From positions 1 to 9,104 of the forward strand of contig URPG01000070.1 in the NCBI GenBank assembly GCA_900549675.1: 9,104 nt of DNA, given 5' to 3'. This document shows positions 1 through 6,245 of the stretch, piece by piece (position 1 is the stretch's first letter; every line of letters starts with the position of its first letter). Below the pieces are notes generated by a model. The model was not told the origin of the DNA, ran no database searches, and saw only the letters and a list, made by a program, of their open reading frames with translations. The stretch comes from an uncultured Oscillospiraceae bacterium (GTDB lineage Bacteria > Bacillota > Clostridia > Oscillospirales > Acutalibacteraceae). The position numbers were made by a program, and so were the translations under genes.

Positions 1-24
1 GCTAAATTTAATGTGATTTTCATA

Positions 25-30
25 AAGGAG
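25..30 (+). promoter_or_regulatory. Ribosome binding site of pflB, decides the start
   Basis: AAGGAG lies 9 bases before the ATG at 40. The frame stays open upstream to a GTG at 13, but that start would place the ribosome binding site inside the coding region. ATG 40 is therefore preferred. Only 39 bases precede the gene in this window and no promoter can be identified there. Confidence 0.85.
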
Positions 31-39
31 AGTATACCT

Positions 40-2268
40 ATGGGAGCTTGGACAGATTTTAAAGGCGGGATTTGGGAAAAAGAAATTGATGTGCGTAATT
101 TTATTCAACGAAATTATACACCTTATGATGGCGATGAGAGTTTTTTGGAAGGCCCAACAGAGAGAACCGTCGCTCTACGGGATAAGTTTGAAGATTTACT
201 CCGTCAAGAGCATGAAAACGGCGGAGCCTTAAAAGTTGATACAGAAACGGTTATTACTCCGACTTCATTTGGCCCGGGTTATTTAGATAAAGAAAAGGAA
301 ATTATTGTGGGTTTGCAGACAGATGAACCTTTGAAACGTGCCTGCAATCCTTTTGGCGGTATGAGAATGGTACGTCAGGCCTGTGAGGCATATGGCTATA
401 AAGTTTCCGAAAATATTGAAAATGCTTTTCGCTATCATAAAACCCATAATGATGGTGTTTTTGCTGCATATACACCGGATGTAAAAAAAGCAAGACATGC
501 AGGTATTATCACAGGTCTGCCGGACGCCTATGGACGAGGCAGAATTATCGGTGATTATCGCCGTGTTGCCCTATATGGGGTAGACAGACTGATTGCTGAA
601 AAACAAAAAGATAAAATTGCTATTGAAGAAAAAAGAATGCTGGTCGGTAATATTCGTTTGACAGAAGAAGTTTCAGACCAAATTCAAGCTTTAAAAGATA
701 TGAAAACCATGGCTATGCAATATGGATTTGATATTTCTCAGCCGGCCACCAATGCCACAGAGGCTGTACAATGGCTCTATTTTGCCTATCTTGCTGCTAT
801 TAAAGAACAAAATGGTGCTGCCATGAGCTTAGGCCGTGTTTCTACTTTCCTAGATATTTACTTTGAAAGAGATATGAAAAACGGAATTCTCAATGAATCA
901 CAGGTGCAGGAAATTGTGGATGATTTCGTGCTGAAGCTTCGTATGGCAAGACATCTGAGAACACCTGAATATAATGAATTGTTTGCAGGTGACCCAATGT
1001 GGATAACCGAGGCAATCGGCGGTATTGGAGAAGACGGACGCCACTTGGTTACCAAAACTTGCTATCGTATGCTGCACACACTGTATAACCTAAATCCCTC
1101 TGCCGAACCTAACATGACCATCCTTTGGTCACAAAGTCTTCCTGAAAATTGGAAACGCTTTGTAGCAAAGGTTTCCTGTGATACCGATGCCATTCAATAT
1201 GAGAATGACGACGTAATGCGACCTCATTTTGGTGATGATTATGCCATTGCCTGCTGCGTGTCGGCAATGAGAGTTGGCAAAGATATGCAGTTCTTCGGGG
1301 CAAGAGCCAATATTGCCAAGATGATTTTAATGGCAATTAACGGCGGCCGAGATGAACTTAAAGGCGATCAGGTAGGTCCCGAAATGCCTATTTGGGAAGA
1401 CGAATATCTTGACTATGATAAACTGATGGATAGAGTAGATGTCTACCGTGCATGGCTTGCCAAAACCTATGTCAGTGCTATGAATATCATTCATTATATG
1501 CATGACCGCTATGCCTATGAGAAATCGCAAATGGCATTGCATGATACTACGATTAGAAGATTAATGGCTTTTGGTATTGCTGGCATGAGTTGTATGGCTG
1601 ATTCTCTCTCAGCTATTAAATATGCCAAGGTAAAATGTGTCAGAGATCCTGAAACCGGTATTGTGACTGACTTTATTACAGAGGGCGATTTCCCGAAATT
1701 CGGCAACGATGATGACAGAGTGGACTCTATCGCTTGCGAACAGGTTGAGAAATTCTATAATGAGCTTTGCAAATATCCCTTATACAGAAATGCCGAACAC
1801 ACCCTTTCCATTTTGACCATCACTTCTAACGTGATGTATGGTAAAAAAACCGGTAACACACCTGACGGACGCAAACATGGCGAACCTTTAGCACCCGGTG
1901 CAAACCCCATGTCAGGCAGAGATACTTCCGGTGCTTTGGCTTCTCTTAATTCTGTTGCTAAAATTTCATATCGTTATGCCCGTGACGGTATTTCGAATAC
2001 GTTCTCCATTACACCGCAGTCATTGGGGAAAACAGAAGAAGACCGTATCACGAATTTAGTCGGGATTATGAACGGTTATTTTCAGCAGATGTCACATCAC
2101 CTCAACGTTAATGTCTTGAATCGTGAAACGCTTGAGGATGCTATGGAGCATCCTGAAAAATATCCAAATCTCACCATTCGTGTTTCAGGATATGCGGTTA
2201 ATTTCCATCGTCTTTCTAAGGAACAGCAAAGAGAAGTAATTTCCCGTACCTTCCACACAGCCATATGA
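40..2268 (+). CDS. pflB: Formate C-acetyltransferase (pyruvate formate-lyase)
   Basis: This cytoplasmic glycyl radical enzyme converts pyruvate and CoA to acetyl-CoA and formate in anaerobic fermentation. The 742-residue product is close to the family's usual length of about 750-760. The N-terminus carries the typical NYTPYDGDESFL stretch. The catalytic cysteine pair is Cys405-Cys406 in ACCVSAMRVGKD. The glycyl radical site is Gly717 in RVSGYAVNF, 26 residues from the end, and the protein ends in a typical SRTFH tail. Both catalytic elements are intact, and the RVSGYAVNF and cysteine-pair motifs separate it from glycerol dehydratase-type relatives. The stop codon overlaps the pflA start by four bases, so the activase is probably translationally coupled. 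Regulation cannot be judged because the upstream region lies outside the window. The Gly/Cys assignments come from alignment by memory to E. coli PflB (Cys418/Cys419, Gly734). Confidence 0.97.
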   Translation: MGAWTDFKGGIWEKEIDVRNFIQRNYTPYDGDESFLEGPTERTVALRDKFEDLLRQEHENGGALKVDTETVITPTSFGPGYLDKEKEIIVGLQTDEPLKRACNPFGGMRMVRQACEAYGYKVSENIENAFRYHKTHNDGVFAAYTPDVKKARHAGIITGLPDAYGRGRIIGDYRRVALYGVDRLIAEKQKDKIAIEEKRMLVGNIRLTEEVSDQIQALKDMKTMAMQYGFDISQPATNATEAVQWLYFAYLAAIKEQNGAAMSLGRVSTFLDIYFERDMKNGILNESQVQEIVDDFVLKLRMARHLRTPEYNELFAGDPMWITEAIGGIGEDGRHLVTKTCYRMLHTLYNLNPSAEPNMTILWSQSLPENWKRFVAKVSCDTDAIQYENDDVMRPHFGDDYAIACCVSAMRVGKDMQFFGARANIAKMILMAINGGRDELKGDQVGPEMPIWEDEYLDYDKLMDRVDVYRAWLAKTYVSAMNIIHYMHDRYAYEKSQMALHDTTIRRLMAFGIAGMSCMADSLSAIKYAKVKCVRDPETGIVTDFITEGDFPKFGNDDDRVDSIACEQVEKFYNELCKYPLYRNAEHTLSILTITSNVMYGKKTGNTPDGRKHGEPLAPGANPMSGRDTSGALASLNSVAKISYRYARDGISNTFSITPQSLGKTEEDRITNLVGIMNGYFQQMSHHLNVNVLNRETLEDAMEHPEKYPNLTIRVSGYAVNFHRLSKEQQREVISRTFHTAI

Positions 2269-2966
2269 CCGGTCGAGTTCATTCTGTACAGTCGCTGGGC
2301 GCGGTAGACGGACCCGGTTTGCGGTATATTGTGTTCTTGCAAGGCTGCCCACTGCGCTGTGTGTATTGTCACAATCCTGATACATGGGCTTTCAGCGGCG
2401 GTACAGAGATGACAACAGATGAATTGGTGAGCCGGATTATCCGCTTTAAGTCTTATTTTGGAAAAGAAGGCGGTGTCACGGTTTCGGGTGGTGAACCGCT
2501 GATGCAAGCGGAATTTGTCACAGAGTTGTTCCAAAAACTGCATCAGCAGGGCATTCATACCGCATTGGATACTTCATGTATTTTGTTGGGGGCTAAAACA
2601 GAAGAACTTTTGCGTCACACTGATTTAGTGCTGGCCGATTTGAAATTCAGCAATCAAAAAGATTACTTGCATTATACGAAAGGTGATTATCACACAGTCC
2701 GTCAATTTTTAGAATTAACTGAAAAAATGAAGGTAGCAGTTTGGATTCGCCATGTGGTGGTTCCCAACCTGAATGACACAGTTGAATCTTTGCAGGAAAT
2801 TAAGGATATTGCTGACTTGTATGAAAACATTCAGAAAATTGAATGGCTGCCGTTTCAAAATTTGTGTCAGGAAAAGTATGACAGTATGAAGATGAAATTT
2901 CCTCTGGAGGGTACAGAACCTCTTTCTCAGGAAAAATTAGATACACTGATTGCACAGTTAAAATAA
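2265..2966 (+). CDS. pflA: Pyruvate formate-lyase activating enzyme (radical SAM)
   Basis: This activase cleaves S-adenosylmethionine with a [4Fe-4S] cluster and abstracts a hydrogen from the PflB glycine. The 233-residue product is slightly shorter than the 246 of E. coli PflA. The cluster motif CX3CX2C is Cys28-Cys32-Cys35 in GCPLRCVYCHNPDTW. The SAM-contacting GGEP is at residues 75-78, DLK at 125-127, and WIRHVVVP at 160-167. The start at 2265 gives the family N-terminus MTGRVHS and overlaps the pflB stop as ATGA. No Shine-Dalgarno is evident, which fits translational coupling. One oddity is residues 102-105, which read DTSC where relatives usually have DTSG or DTNG. The stop codon runs into the terminator stem. 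Confidence 0.97.
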   Translation: MTGRVHSVQSLGAVDGPGLRYIVFLQGCPLRCVYCHNPDTWAFSGGTEMTTDELVSRIIRFKSYFGKEGGVTVSGGEPLMQAEFVTELFQKLHQQGIHTALDTSCILLGAKTEELLRHTDLVLADLKFSNQKDYLHYTKGDYHTVRQFLELTEKMKVAVWIRHVVVPNLNDTVESLQEIKDIADLYENIQKIEWLPFQNLCQEKYDSMKMKFPLEGTEPLSQEKLDTLIAQLK

Positions 2967-3026
2967 ATATAAAGAAGAGATATCCGCAATGATATCTCTT
3001 CTTTATATTTATGTGCTTTTGTTTTT
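2965..3026. terminator. Long intrinsic terminator between convergent pflA and SDR
   Basis: Two 20-base arms, 2965-2984 and 2991-3010, are exact reverse complements around a six-base loop (CGCAAT). The stem is AT-rich. On the plus strand a T-rich stretch follows (CTTTTGTTTTT). On the minus strand the stem is followed by ATTTTAAC, so it can also stop transcripts from the SDR gene. It begins within the pflA stop codon, leaving no 3' untranslated spacer. Confidence 0.85.
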
Positions 3027-3069
3027 ATTGAGATGAAGTATAATACGTACAAAATATTCTATTCCTATC

Positions 3070-3096
3070 ATTATAATCAATGTATTTGATTATAAT
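3070..3096. repeat. AT-rich perfect inverted repeat over the SDR stop codon
   Basis: ATTATAATCAA at 3070-3080 and TTGATTATAAT at 3086-3096 are perfect 11-base arms around a five-base loop. The repeat covers the SDR stop codon (3090-3092). On the minus strand no clean T-tract follows, so it is a weak terminator on its own. It may instead stabilise the 3' end of the SDR mRNA, or act together with the stronger hairpin 60 bases further on. Confidence 0.55.
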
Positions 3097-3851
3097 TCAA
3101 AGAAACGCATCAACAAATTGTGGGGGATAATTTTAGCCAAAACATGATAGGTTTTATAAAAAAGGCCCTTGGTATAAAAGGCTTTTTTACGTTTTCCGGC
3201 TTTTAGAGAGCTTTCGGCAAAATCAGCCGGTAAAATTTTAGGCAGGGAGTCTAAAAATTTGGAGGGACCCTCCGGTGCATAGGCAATATCATAAAAATTG
3301 GTTTCCATAACGCCTGGGCAAGCCGCCAGTACATTAATGCCGCGCGGACGCAGTTCTTCCCGAAGTGCTTTAGAAAATGCCAGTACATAGGCTTTTGTGG
3401 CACTGTAAACGGTCATACGGGGCAAGGGTGCAAAGGAGGCGATAGAAGAAACATTGATTACTAAGCTGTCATCAATCATGTAAGGCAGGCAGAGACGGGT
3501 TAAATTGGTGACGGCGCGGCAGTTTAAATCAACCACATCGCTTTGTGTCTTTTTGTCTGAGGAAAAGAAAGAAACAACTTGTCCAAAACCGGCACAATTG
3601 ATTAAGACTTTGATTTCAGGCTCATTTTCACGCAAAAGTTTTTCAAAAATCTCGAAGCTCTTGGTGTCAGTTAAATCCAAGGAGATACCGGCAATAATCT
3701 TATTTTGATGCTCATCCGCAATTTCTTTCAAGATATCTTTGCGTCGGCTGATTAGCCAAAACTCATCTATAAAAGGAAACTGTTCAATTACCGCACTGAT
3801 ATATTCCCGTCCAAGGCCTGAAGAGGCTCCGGTAATTACTGCTACAGCCAT
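3090..3851 (-). CDS. Classical short-chain dehydrogenase/reductase, substrate unknown
   Basis: This predicted NAD(P)-dependent oxidoreductase has 253 residues, the normal size for the classical SDR family. The cofactor-binding loop is TGASSGLG at 7-14. NCAG is at 85-88 and the helix-4 asparagine is Asn110. The catalytic serine is probably Ser136 in NVSSIAS, and YSATK gives Tyr149 and Lys153. CPG follows at 178-180. Arg36-Arg37 after the second strand suggests a preference for NADP(H). The catalytic set is complete, so the enzyme is likely active, but the sequence does not reveal its substrate. The C-terminal 50 residues are basic and hydrophobic, as in DltE/17-beta-HSD12-like members, and might touch the membrane. 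GGAGG lies 9 bases before the ATG. It is transcribed alone, convergent with pflBA and divergent from the YcxB-like gene. Confidence 0.93.
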   Translation of the reverse strand: MAVAVITGASSGLGREYISAVIEQFPFIDEFWLISRRKDILKEIADEHQNKIIAGISLDLTDTKSFEIFEKLLRENEPEIKVLINCAGFGQVVSFFSSDKKTQSDVVDLNCRAVTNLTRLCLPYMIDDSLVINVSSIASFAPLPRMTVYSATKAYVLAFSKALREELRPRGINVLAACPGVMETNFYDIAYAPEGPSKFLDSLPKILPADFAESSLKAGKRKKAFYTKGLFYKTYHVLAKIIPHNLLMRFFEL

Positions 3852-3884
3852 AGTGTTATACCTCCAAACTGTTCTTATCTTTTT

Positions 3885-3913
3885 ATTCTATGTCAAAAAG
3901 TATACTTCGTCAA
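3885..3913 (-). promoter_or_regulatory. Promoter of the SDR gene, with a palindrome in the spacer
   Basis: Read on the minus strand, TTGACG (3913-3908) and TAGAAT (3890-3885) are separated by exactly 17 bases. Each hexamer matches the housekeeping consensus at five of six positions. Transcription should start near 3878, giving a leader of about 27 bases. The spacer ends in the perfect 10-base palindrome AAGTATACTT (3898-3907), touching the -35 element. A repressor bound there would block RNA polymerase, but that role is inference. Confidence 0.75.
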
Positions 3914-3919
3914 CTCTTT

Positions 3920-3944
3920 CATAAGAAATATTTAGCATAAGAAA
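3920..3944. repeat. Direct repeat CATAAGAAA x2 upstream of the SDR promoter
   Basis: CATAAGAAA occurs at 3920-3928 and 3936-3944, starts 16 bases apart. It lies just upstream of the SDR -35 element and between the two divergent promoters. A pair of activator half-sites is possible. Chance recurrence in AT-rich DNA is also possible. Confidence 0.4.
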
Positions 3945-3970
3945 CCATATTTTTATTTTTCAATCGTTGT

Positions 3971-3995
3971 TCACAAAATATCATTTGTATTGTGA
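3971..3995. promoter_or_regulatory. Operator-like inverted repeat TCACAA-N13-TTGTGA
   Basis: TCACAA (3971-3976) and TTGTGA (3990-3995) are exact reverse complements 13 bases apart, and the sequence between them shows weaker symmetry. The right arm overlaps the end of the -35 region of the plus-strand promoter. The half-sites resemble those of CRP/FNR or Rex operators but are turned outward. The binding protein is therefore unknown. Confidence 0.4.
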
Positions 3996-4013
3996 GAAAT
4001 TTATTGTTATAAT
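3985..4013 (+). promoter_or_regulatory. Promoter of the YcxB-like gene / mtnN unit
   Basis: A perfect TATAAT at 4008-4013 is preceded by TGT, forming an extended -10 element. TTGTAT at 3985-3990 lies 17 bases upstream and matches only the TTG of the -35 consensus. A start near 4020 would give a leader of about 30 bases. Confidence 0.75.
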
Positions 4014-4038
4014 AGAGCCAATCATGAATACAATGGAA

Positions 4039-4044
4039 AAGGTG
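4039..4044 (+). promoter_or_regulatory. Ribosome binding site deciding the start at 4052
   Basis: AAGGTG ends 7 bases before the ATG at 4052 but only one base before the alternative in-frame ATG at 4046. The downstream ATG is therefore the likelier start. It also gives a classic signal peptide beginning MKLKR. Confidence 0.7.
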
Positions 4045-4051
4045 AATGGCA

Positions 4052-5392
4052 ATGAAGTTGAAAAGAGCAGGAATATTTTTTTTATTATTTATCCTAACGG
4101 CAATGCCTCTTTCGGTATCAGCTGCGGAATGGGTGAGCGAGGATTTTACAATTGAACAACCTGAAAATTTATATGCTTTTACGGCAGAAACACCGATAGA
4201 TGATCCCGCATGGAATTTAGCCGGTATCACAGACCCTACCAGTGTTCTCAAGCTTTTCAGCGAGGATAAAAAGGAGGGGATGAATGCTGTTGTAAATTTT
4301 GTGGGTGAGAATGGCTCTCCCAATATTTTGGTCACAAAAAAAGCGTCGGAAGAATCATGGAAAATTTTCAATTTTTCGGAAATTAGTAAAGCCGAGCAAG
4401 AAGAATTTGTAAAAACACTGTCTGCACCGCCTGAAAATTTTGATGTTACCACCGACATTATTCATAAAGACAAAATTTCTTTTTTCTCTATTCGCTATGA
4501 TTCACTGGATTCCTTCCAATCCATGCAAGGGACAGAGCAGGTTACAGAAGTTCATGAACAGGTTTATGCGACAATTTTCAACGGTTATATTGTCACGTTT
4601 AATATGCACGTACAAGGCAGAGATTTTCAAGAAGATGAAGTGAAAATTCTGGAAGATATTGCGTTTTCCTTAAAGATTACCAATCCTATAACAAAAGAAC
4701 AAGCAGAAGAAGCACGGAAAATTCCGCCTGAGGAGATTTACAAGACTTTCTTTATTTTAGGTGCTTTTATTGTTTTGATTGCGGGAAGTATAATTTTTAT
4801 TAAAATAAGATCTAAAAAGGAAAAGAAATTTAAAAAAGATATGGCAGAGCGTCTTTCTGCTTATCGCCGAAAAAATCCAAACGGAACGGAAATCAGCGGA
4901 GAAATGCGTTTTGCTAATTTGACGGACTGCTCCAATGAGGTATTGCGAACCTTTAGTATTTATCATGCCTATATCAAAAATATAACAGAGATAATTGTCG
5001 GGGTCGGTCTTAGCCTGTTGTTGGTGGCACTTACCATTATCGGTCAATCAGAATGGTGGATGATTTTGGGCGCCGTAGCTTTGTTTGGTTATCAAGCATT
5101 TAAAATCGTGACGGCCTCCAGTGCGATTGAAAAAGTGCAGCGAAAAGTATATGGGGCCACCAATACCAGAAATGCCAAATATGCTTTTTATGACACAGCA
5201 TTTCGTGTAGGGGGCGTGCAGTCAGCCATGGCATATCCGTATTTTCAAATTACTGATATCCGCCGTTATAAAAACTATTTCTATCTTTATTATGGTCCTG
5301 ATAATGCCTATATTGTAGATGTAAATGGATTTGAGAACGGCGATAAAGATGAATTCTATCGCTTTATTAAAGAAAAAATGGCAGAAAAATAA
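4052..5392 (+). CDS. Secreted-domain membrane protein with YcxB-like C-terminus
   Basis: Function is unknown. The 446-residue protein begins with a signal peptide (MKLKR, a hydrophobic stretch, then SVSA|AEW, cleavage predicted near residue 24). An extracytoplasmic region of about 205 residues follows. It is acidic, lacks cysteine, and ends in an alternating sheet-like stretch that somewhat resembles PsbP/DcrB-type domains. A membrane segment is at about 232-251, followed by a very basic cytoplasmic stretch (IRSKKEKKFKKD, 252-263). A hydrophobic hairpin (about 313-330 and 335-355) follows. The cytoplasmic end is YcxB-like, with YPYFQITDIRRYKNYFYLYY at 395-414 and EFYRFIKEKM at 434-443. The pre-hairpin segment with SIYHAYIKN also fits the YcxB pattern, in which a helical hairpin precedes the beta domain. 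It is probably cotranscribed with mtnN, 47 bases on. The YcxB match is by eye and moderately sure. The N-terminal fold call is weak. Confidence 0.8.
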   Translation: MKLKRAGIFFLLFILTAMPLSVSAAEWVSEDFTIEQPENLYAFTAETPIDDPAWNLAGITDPTSVLKLFSEDKKEGMNAVVNFVGENGSPNILVTKKASEESWKIFNFSEISKAEQEEFVKTLSAPPENFDVTTDIIHKDKISFFSIRYDSLDSFQSMQGTEQVTEVHEQVYATIFNGYIVTFNMHVQGRDFQEDEVKILEDIAFSLKITNPITKEQAEEARKIPPEEIYKTFFILGAFIVLIAGSIIFIKIRSKKEKKFKKDMAERLSAYRRKNPNGTEISGEMRFANLTDCSNEVLRTFSIYHAYIKNITEIIVGVGLSLLLVALTIIGQSEWWMILGAVALFGYQAFKIVTASSAIEKVQRKVYGATNTRNAKYAFYDTAFRVGGVQSAMAYPYFQITDIRRYKNYFYLYYGPDNAYIVDVNGFENGDKDEFYRFIKEKMAEK

Positions 5393-5439
5393 TCGCAGAG
5401 AATAGCAGAATAAATGAGCTTATTGAAAGGAATCGTGCC

Positions 5440-6138
5440 ATGCAAAAACAGCCCATCGGTATTATCGGAGCCATGCGTGTAGAAGTTGAATCATTGCTTT
5501 CTCGCATGAAGATAAAAAAGGAAGAACATATTTCTTCTCAGACTTTTTATGTAGGAACACTACAAGATGTGGATTGTGTAATAGCCCAATGCGGACCCGG
5601 AAAAGTGAATGCTGCCATTTGTGCGCAGACGATGATTCTGAAATACAATCCCCGCTTAGTGATAAATTCAGGTGTAGCCGGAGGAATTGGCAAGGGATTG
5701 GAAATCGGCGATTTAGTGGTAGCGGAGGATTGTGTGCAGCATGATTGTGATACCACGGCATTAGGCGACCCGCCAGGGTTGGTATCCGGTATCAATTTGG
5801 TGAAAATCCCCTGCGATAAAGAGGTTGCCGAAAAAATTCAGGCCGCTTGTCATTCTATATATGAACACACCCATAGAGGAACGGTGGTGACAGGTGATAG
5901 TTTTCTCAATGACCGTAAAAAGGCGCACGAACTGCATGATTTGTATGGAGCTATTGCCTGTGAGATGGAAGGCGGCAGTATCGCTCATGTTTGCTATATG
6001 AATCATGTTCCTGTCACAGTGGTACGGTGTTTGTCTGATAAGGGTGATGATGATGCGAACTTTGATTATCCCTCTTTTGTAAAAGAGGCGGCAGATAAAT
6101 TGCAAAAGCTATTGCTTTCTGCTATCCAACAGATATAA
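5440..6138 (+). CDS. mtnN: 5'-methylthioadenosine/S-adenosylhomocysteine nucleosidase
   Basis: This cytoplasmic enzyme hydrolyses the adenine from 5'-methylthioadenosine and S-adenosylhomocysteine. It removes inhibitors left by SAM-dependent reactions and feeds methionine salvage and the LuxS branch of the methyl cycle. The 232 residues match the usual length. IGIIGAM at 6-12 opens the protein, and Glu15 corresponds to the E. coli Glu12 that binds the nucleophilic water. TGDSF is at 151-155. EMEGGSIAHV at 175-184 contains the ribose-binding Glu177, and LSD at 198-200 ends in the proton-donating Asp200. All key residues are present. Two residues before Glu15 are RV where E. coli has EE. GAAAGGA lies 8 bases before the ATG. 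It probably shares the promoter at 3985-4013, since no promoter is evident in the 47-base gap. Other PNP_UDP-family nucleosidases are possible but less likely. Confidence 0.94.
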   Translation: MQKQPIGIIGAMRVEVESLLSRMKIKKEEHISSQTFYVGTLQDVDCVIAQCGPGKVNAAICAQTMILKYNPRLVINSGVAGGIGKGLEIGDLVVAEDCVQHDCDTTALGDPPGLVSGINLVKIPCDKEVAEKIQAACHSIYEHTHRGTVVTGDSFLNDRKKAHELHDLYGAIACEMEGGSIAHVCYMNHVPVTVVRCLSDKGDDDANFDYPSFVKEAADKLQKLLLSAIQQI

Positions 6139-6169
6139 ATGAATTTTTATCTGAATAATTCAGACATAG

Positions 6170-6206
6170 AAAAAGGGAGTTCTCTTAGCAGAAGAACTCC
6201 CTTTTT
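6170..6206. terminator. Bidirectional intrinsic terminator between mtnN and pnp
   Basis: AAAAAGGGAGTTCT (6170-6183) and its exact reverse complement (6193-6206) enclose a nine-base loop. The GC-rich core flanked by A5 on the left and T5 on the right gives a U-tract on whichever strand is read. It therefore can end both mtnN and pnp transcripts, whose genes converge here. Confidence 0.93.
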
Positions 6207-6229
6207 GATTCATAACAGGCCATGAATCA
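6206..6229 (-). other. Second hairpin after pnp
   Basis: TGATTCAT (6206-6213) and ATGAATCA (6222-6229) are perfect eight-base arms around an eight-base loop. The hairpin lies between the pnp stop and the main terminator, which it abuts. In the pnp transcript the two would form a tandem 3' structure. It has no T-tract of its own. Confidence 0.5.
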
Positions 6230-6245
6230 CTTAAAATTTTAGTTA

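Noticed and set aside
13..39. Longer pflB start at GTG 13
   Set aside because: It would bury the AAGGAG ribosome binding site in the coding region. The ATG at 40 has ideal spacing and gives the usual N-terminus.
2097..2558. 153-residue minus-strand open frame across pflB-pflA
   Set aside because: It lies antisense to two intact enzymes with full motifs, has no ribosome binding site I could see, and shows no recognisable domain.
3971..3995. Rex or CRP/FNR operator
   Set aside because: The known sites have TTGTGA or TGTGA on the left and TCACAA on the right, six bases apart. Here the arms are reversed and 13 bases apart.
3919..4458. 179-residue minus-strand open frame over the divergent promoters
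   Set aside because: It overlaps both promoters and the signal-peptide end of the YcxB-like gene and has a low-complexity serine/phenylalanine composition typical of an antisense shadow.
6150..6164. Small hairpin TCTGAA-taa-TTCAGA after mtnN
   Set aside because: Six AT-rich pairs without a T-tract, immediately before a much stronger terminator, are not enough to call a feature.
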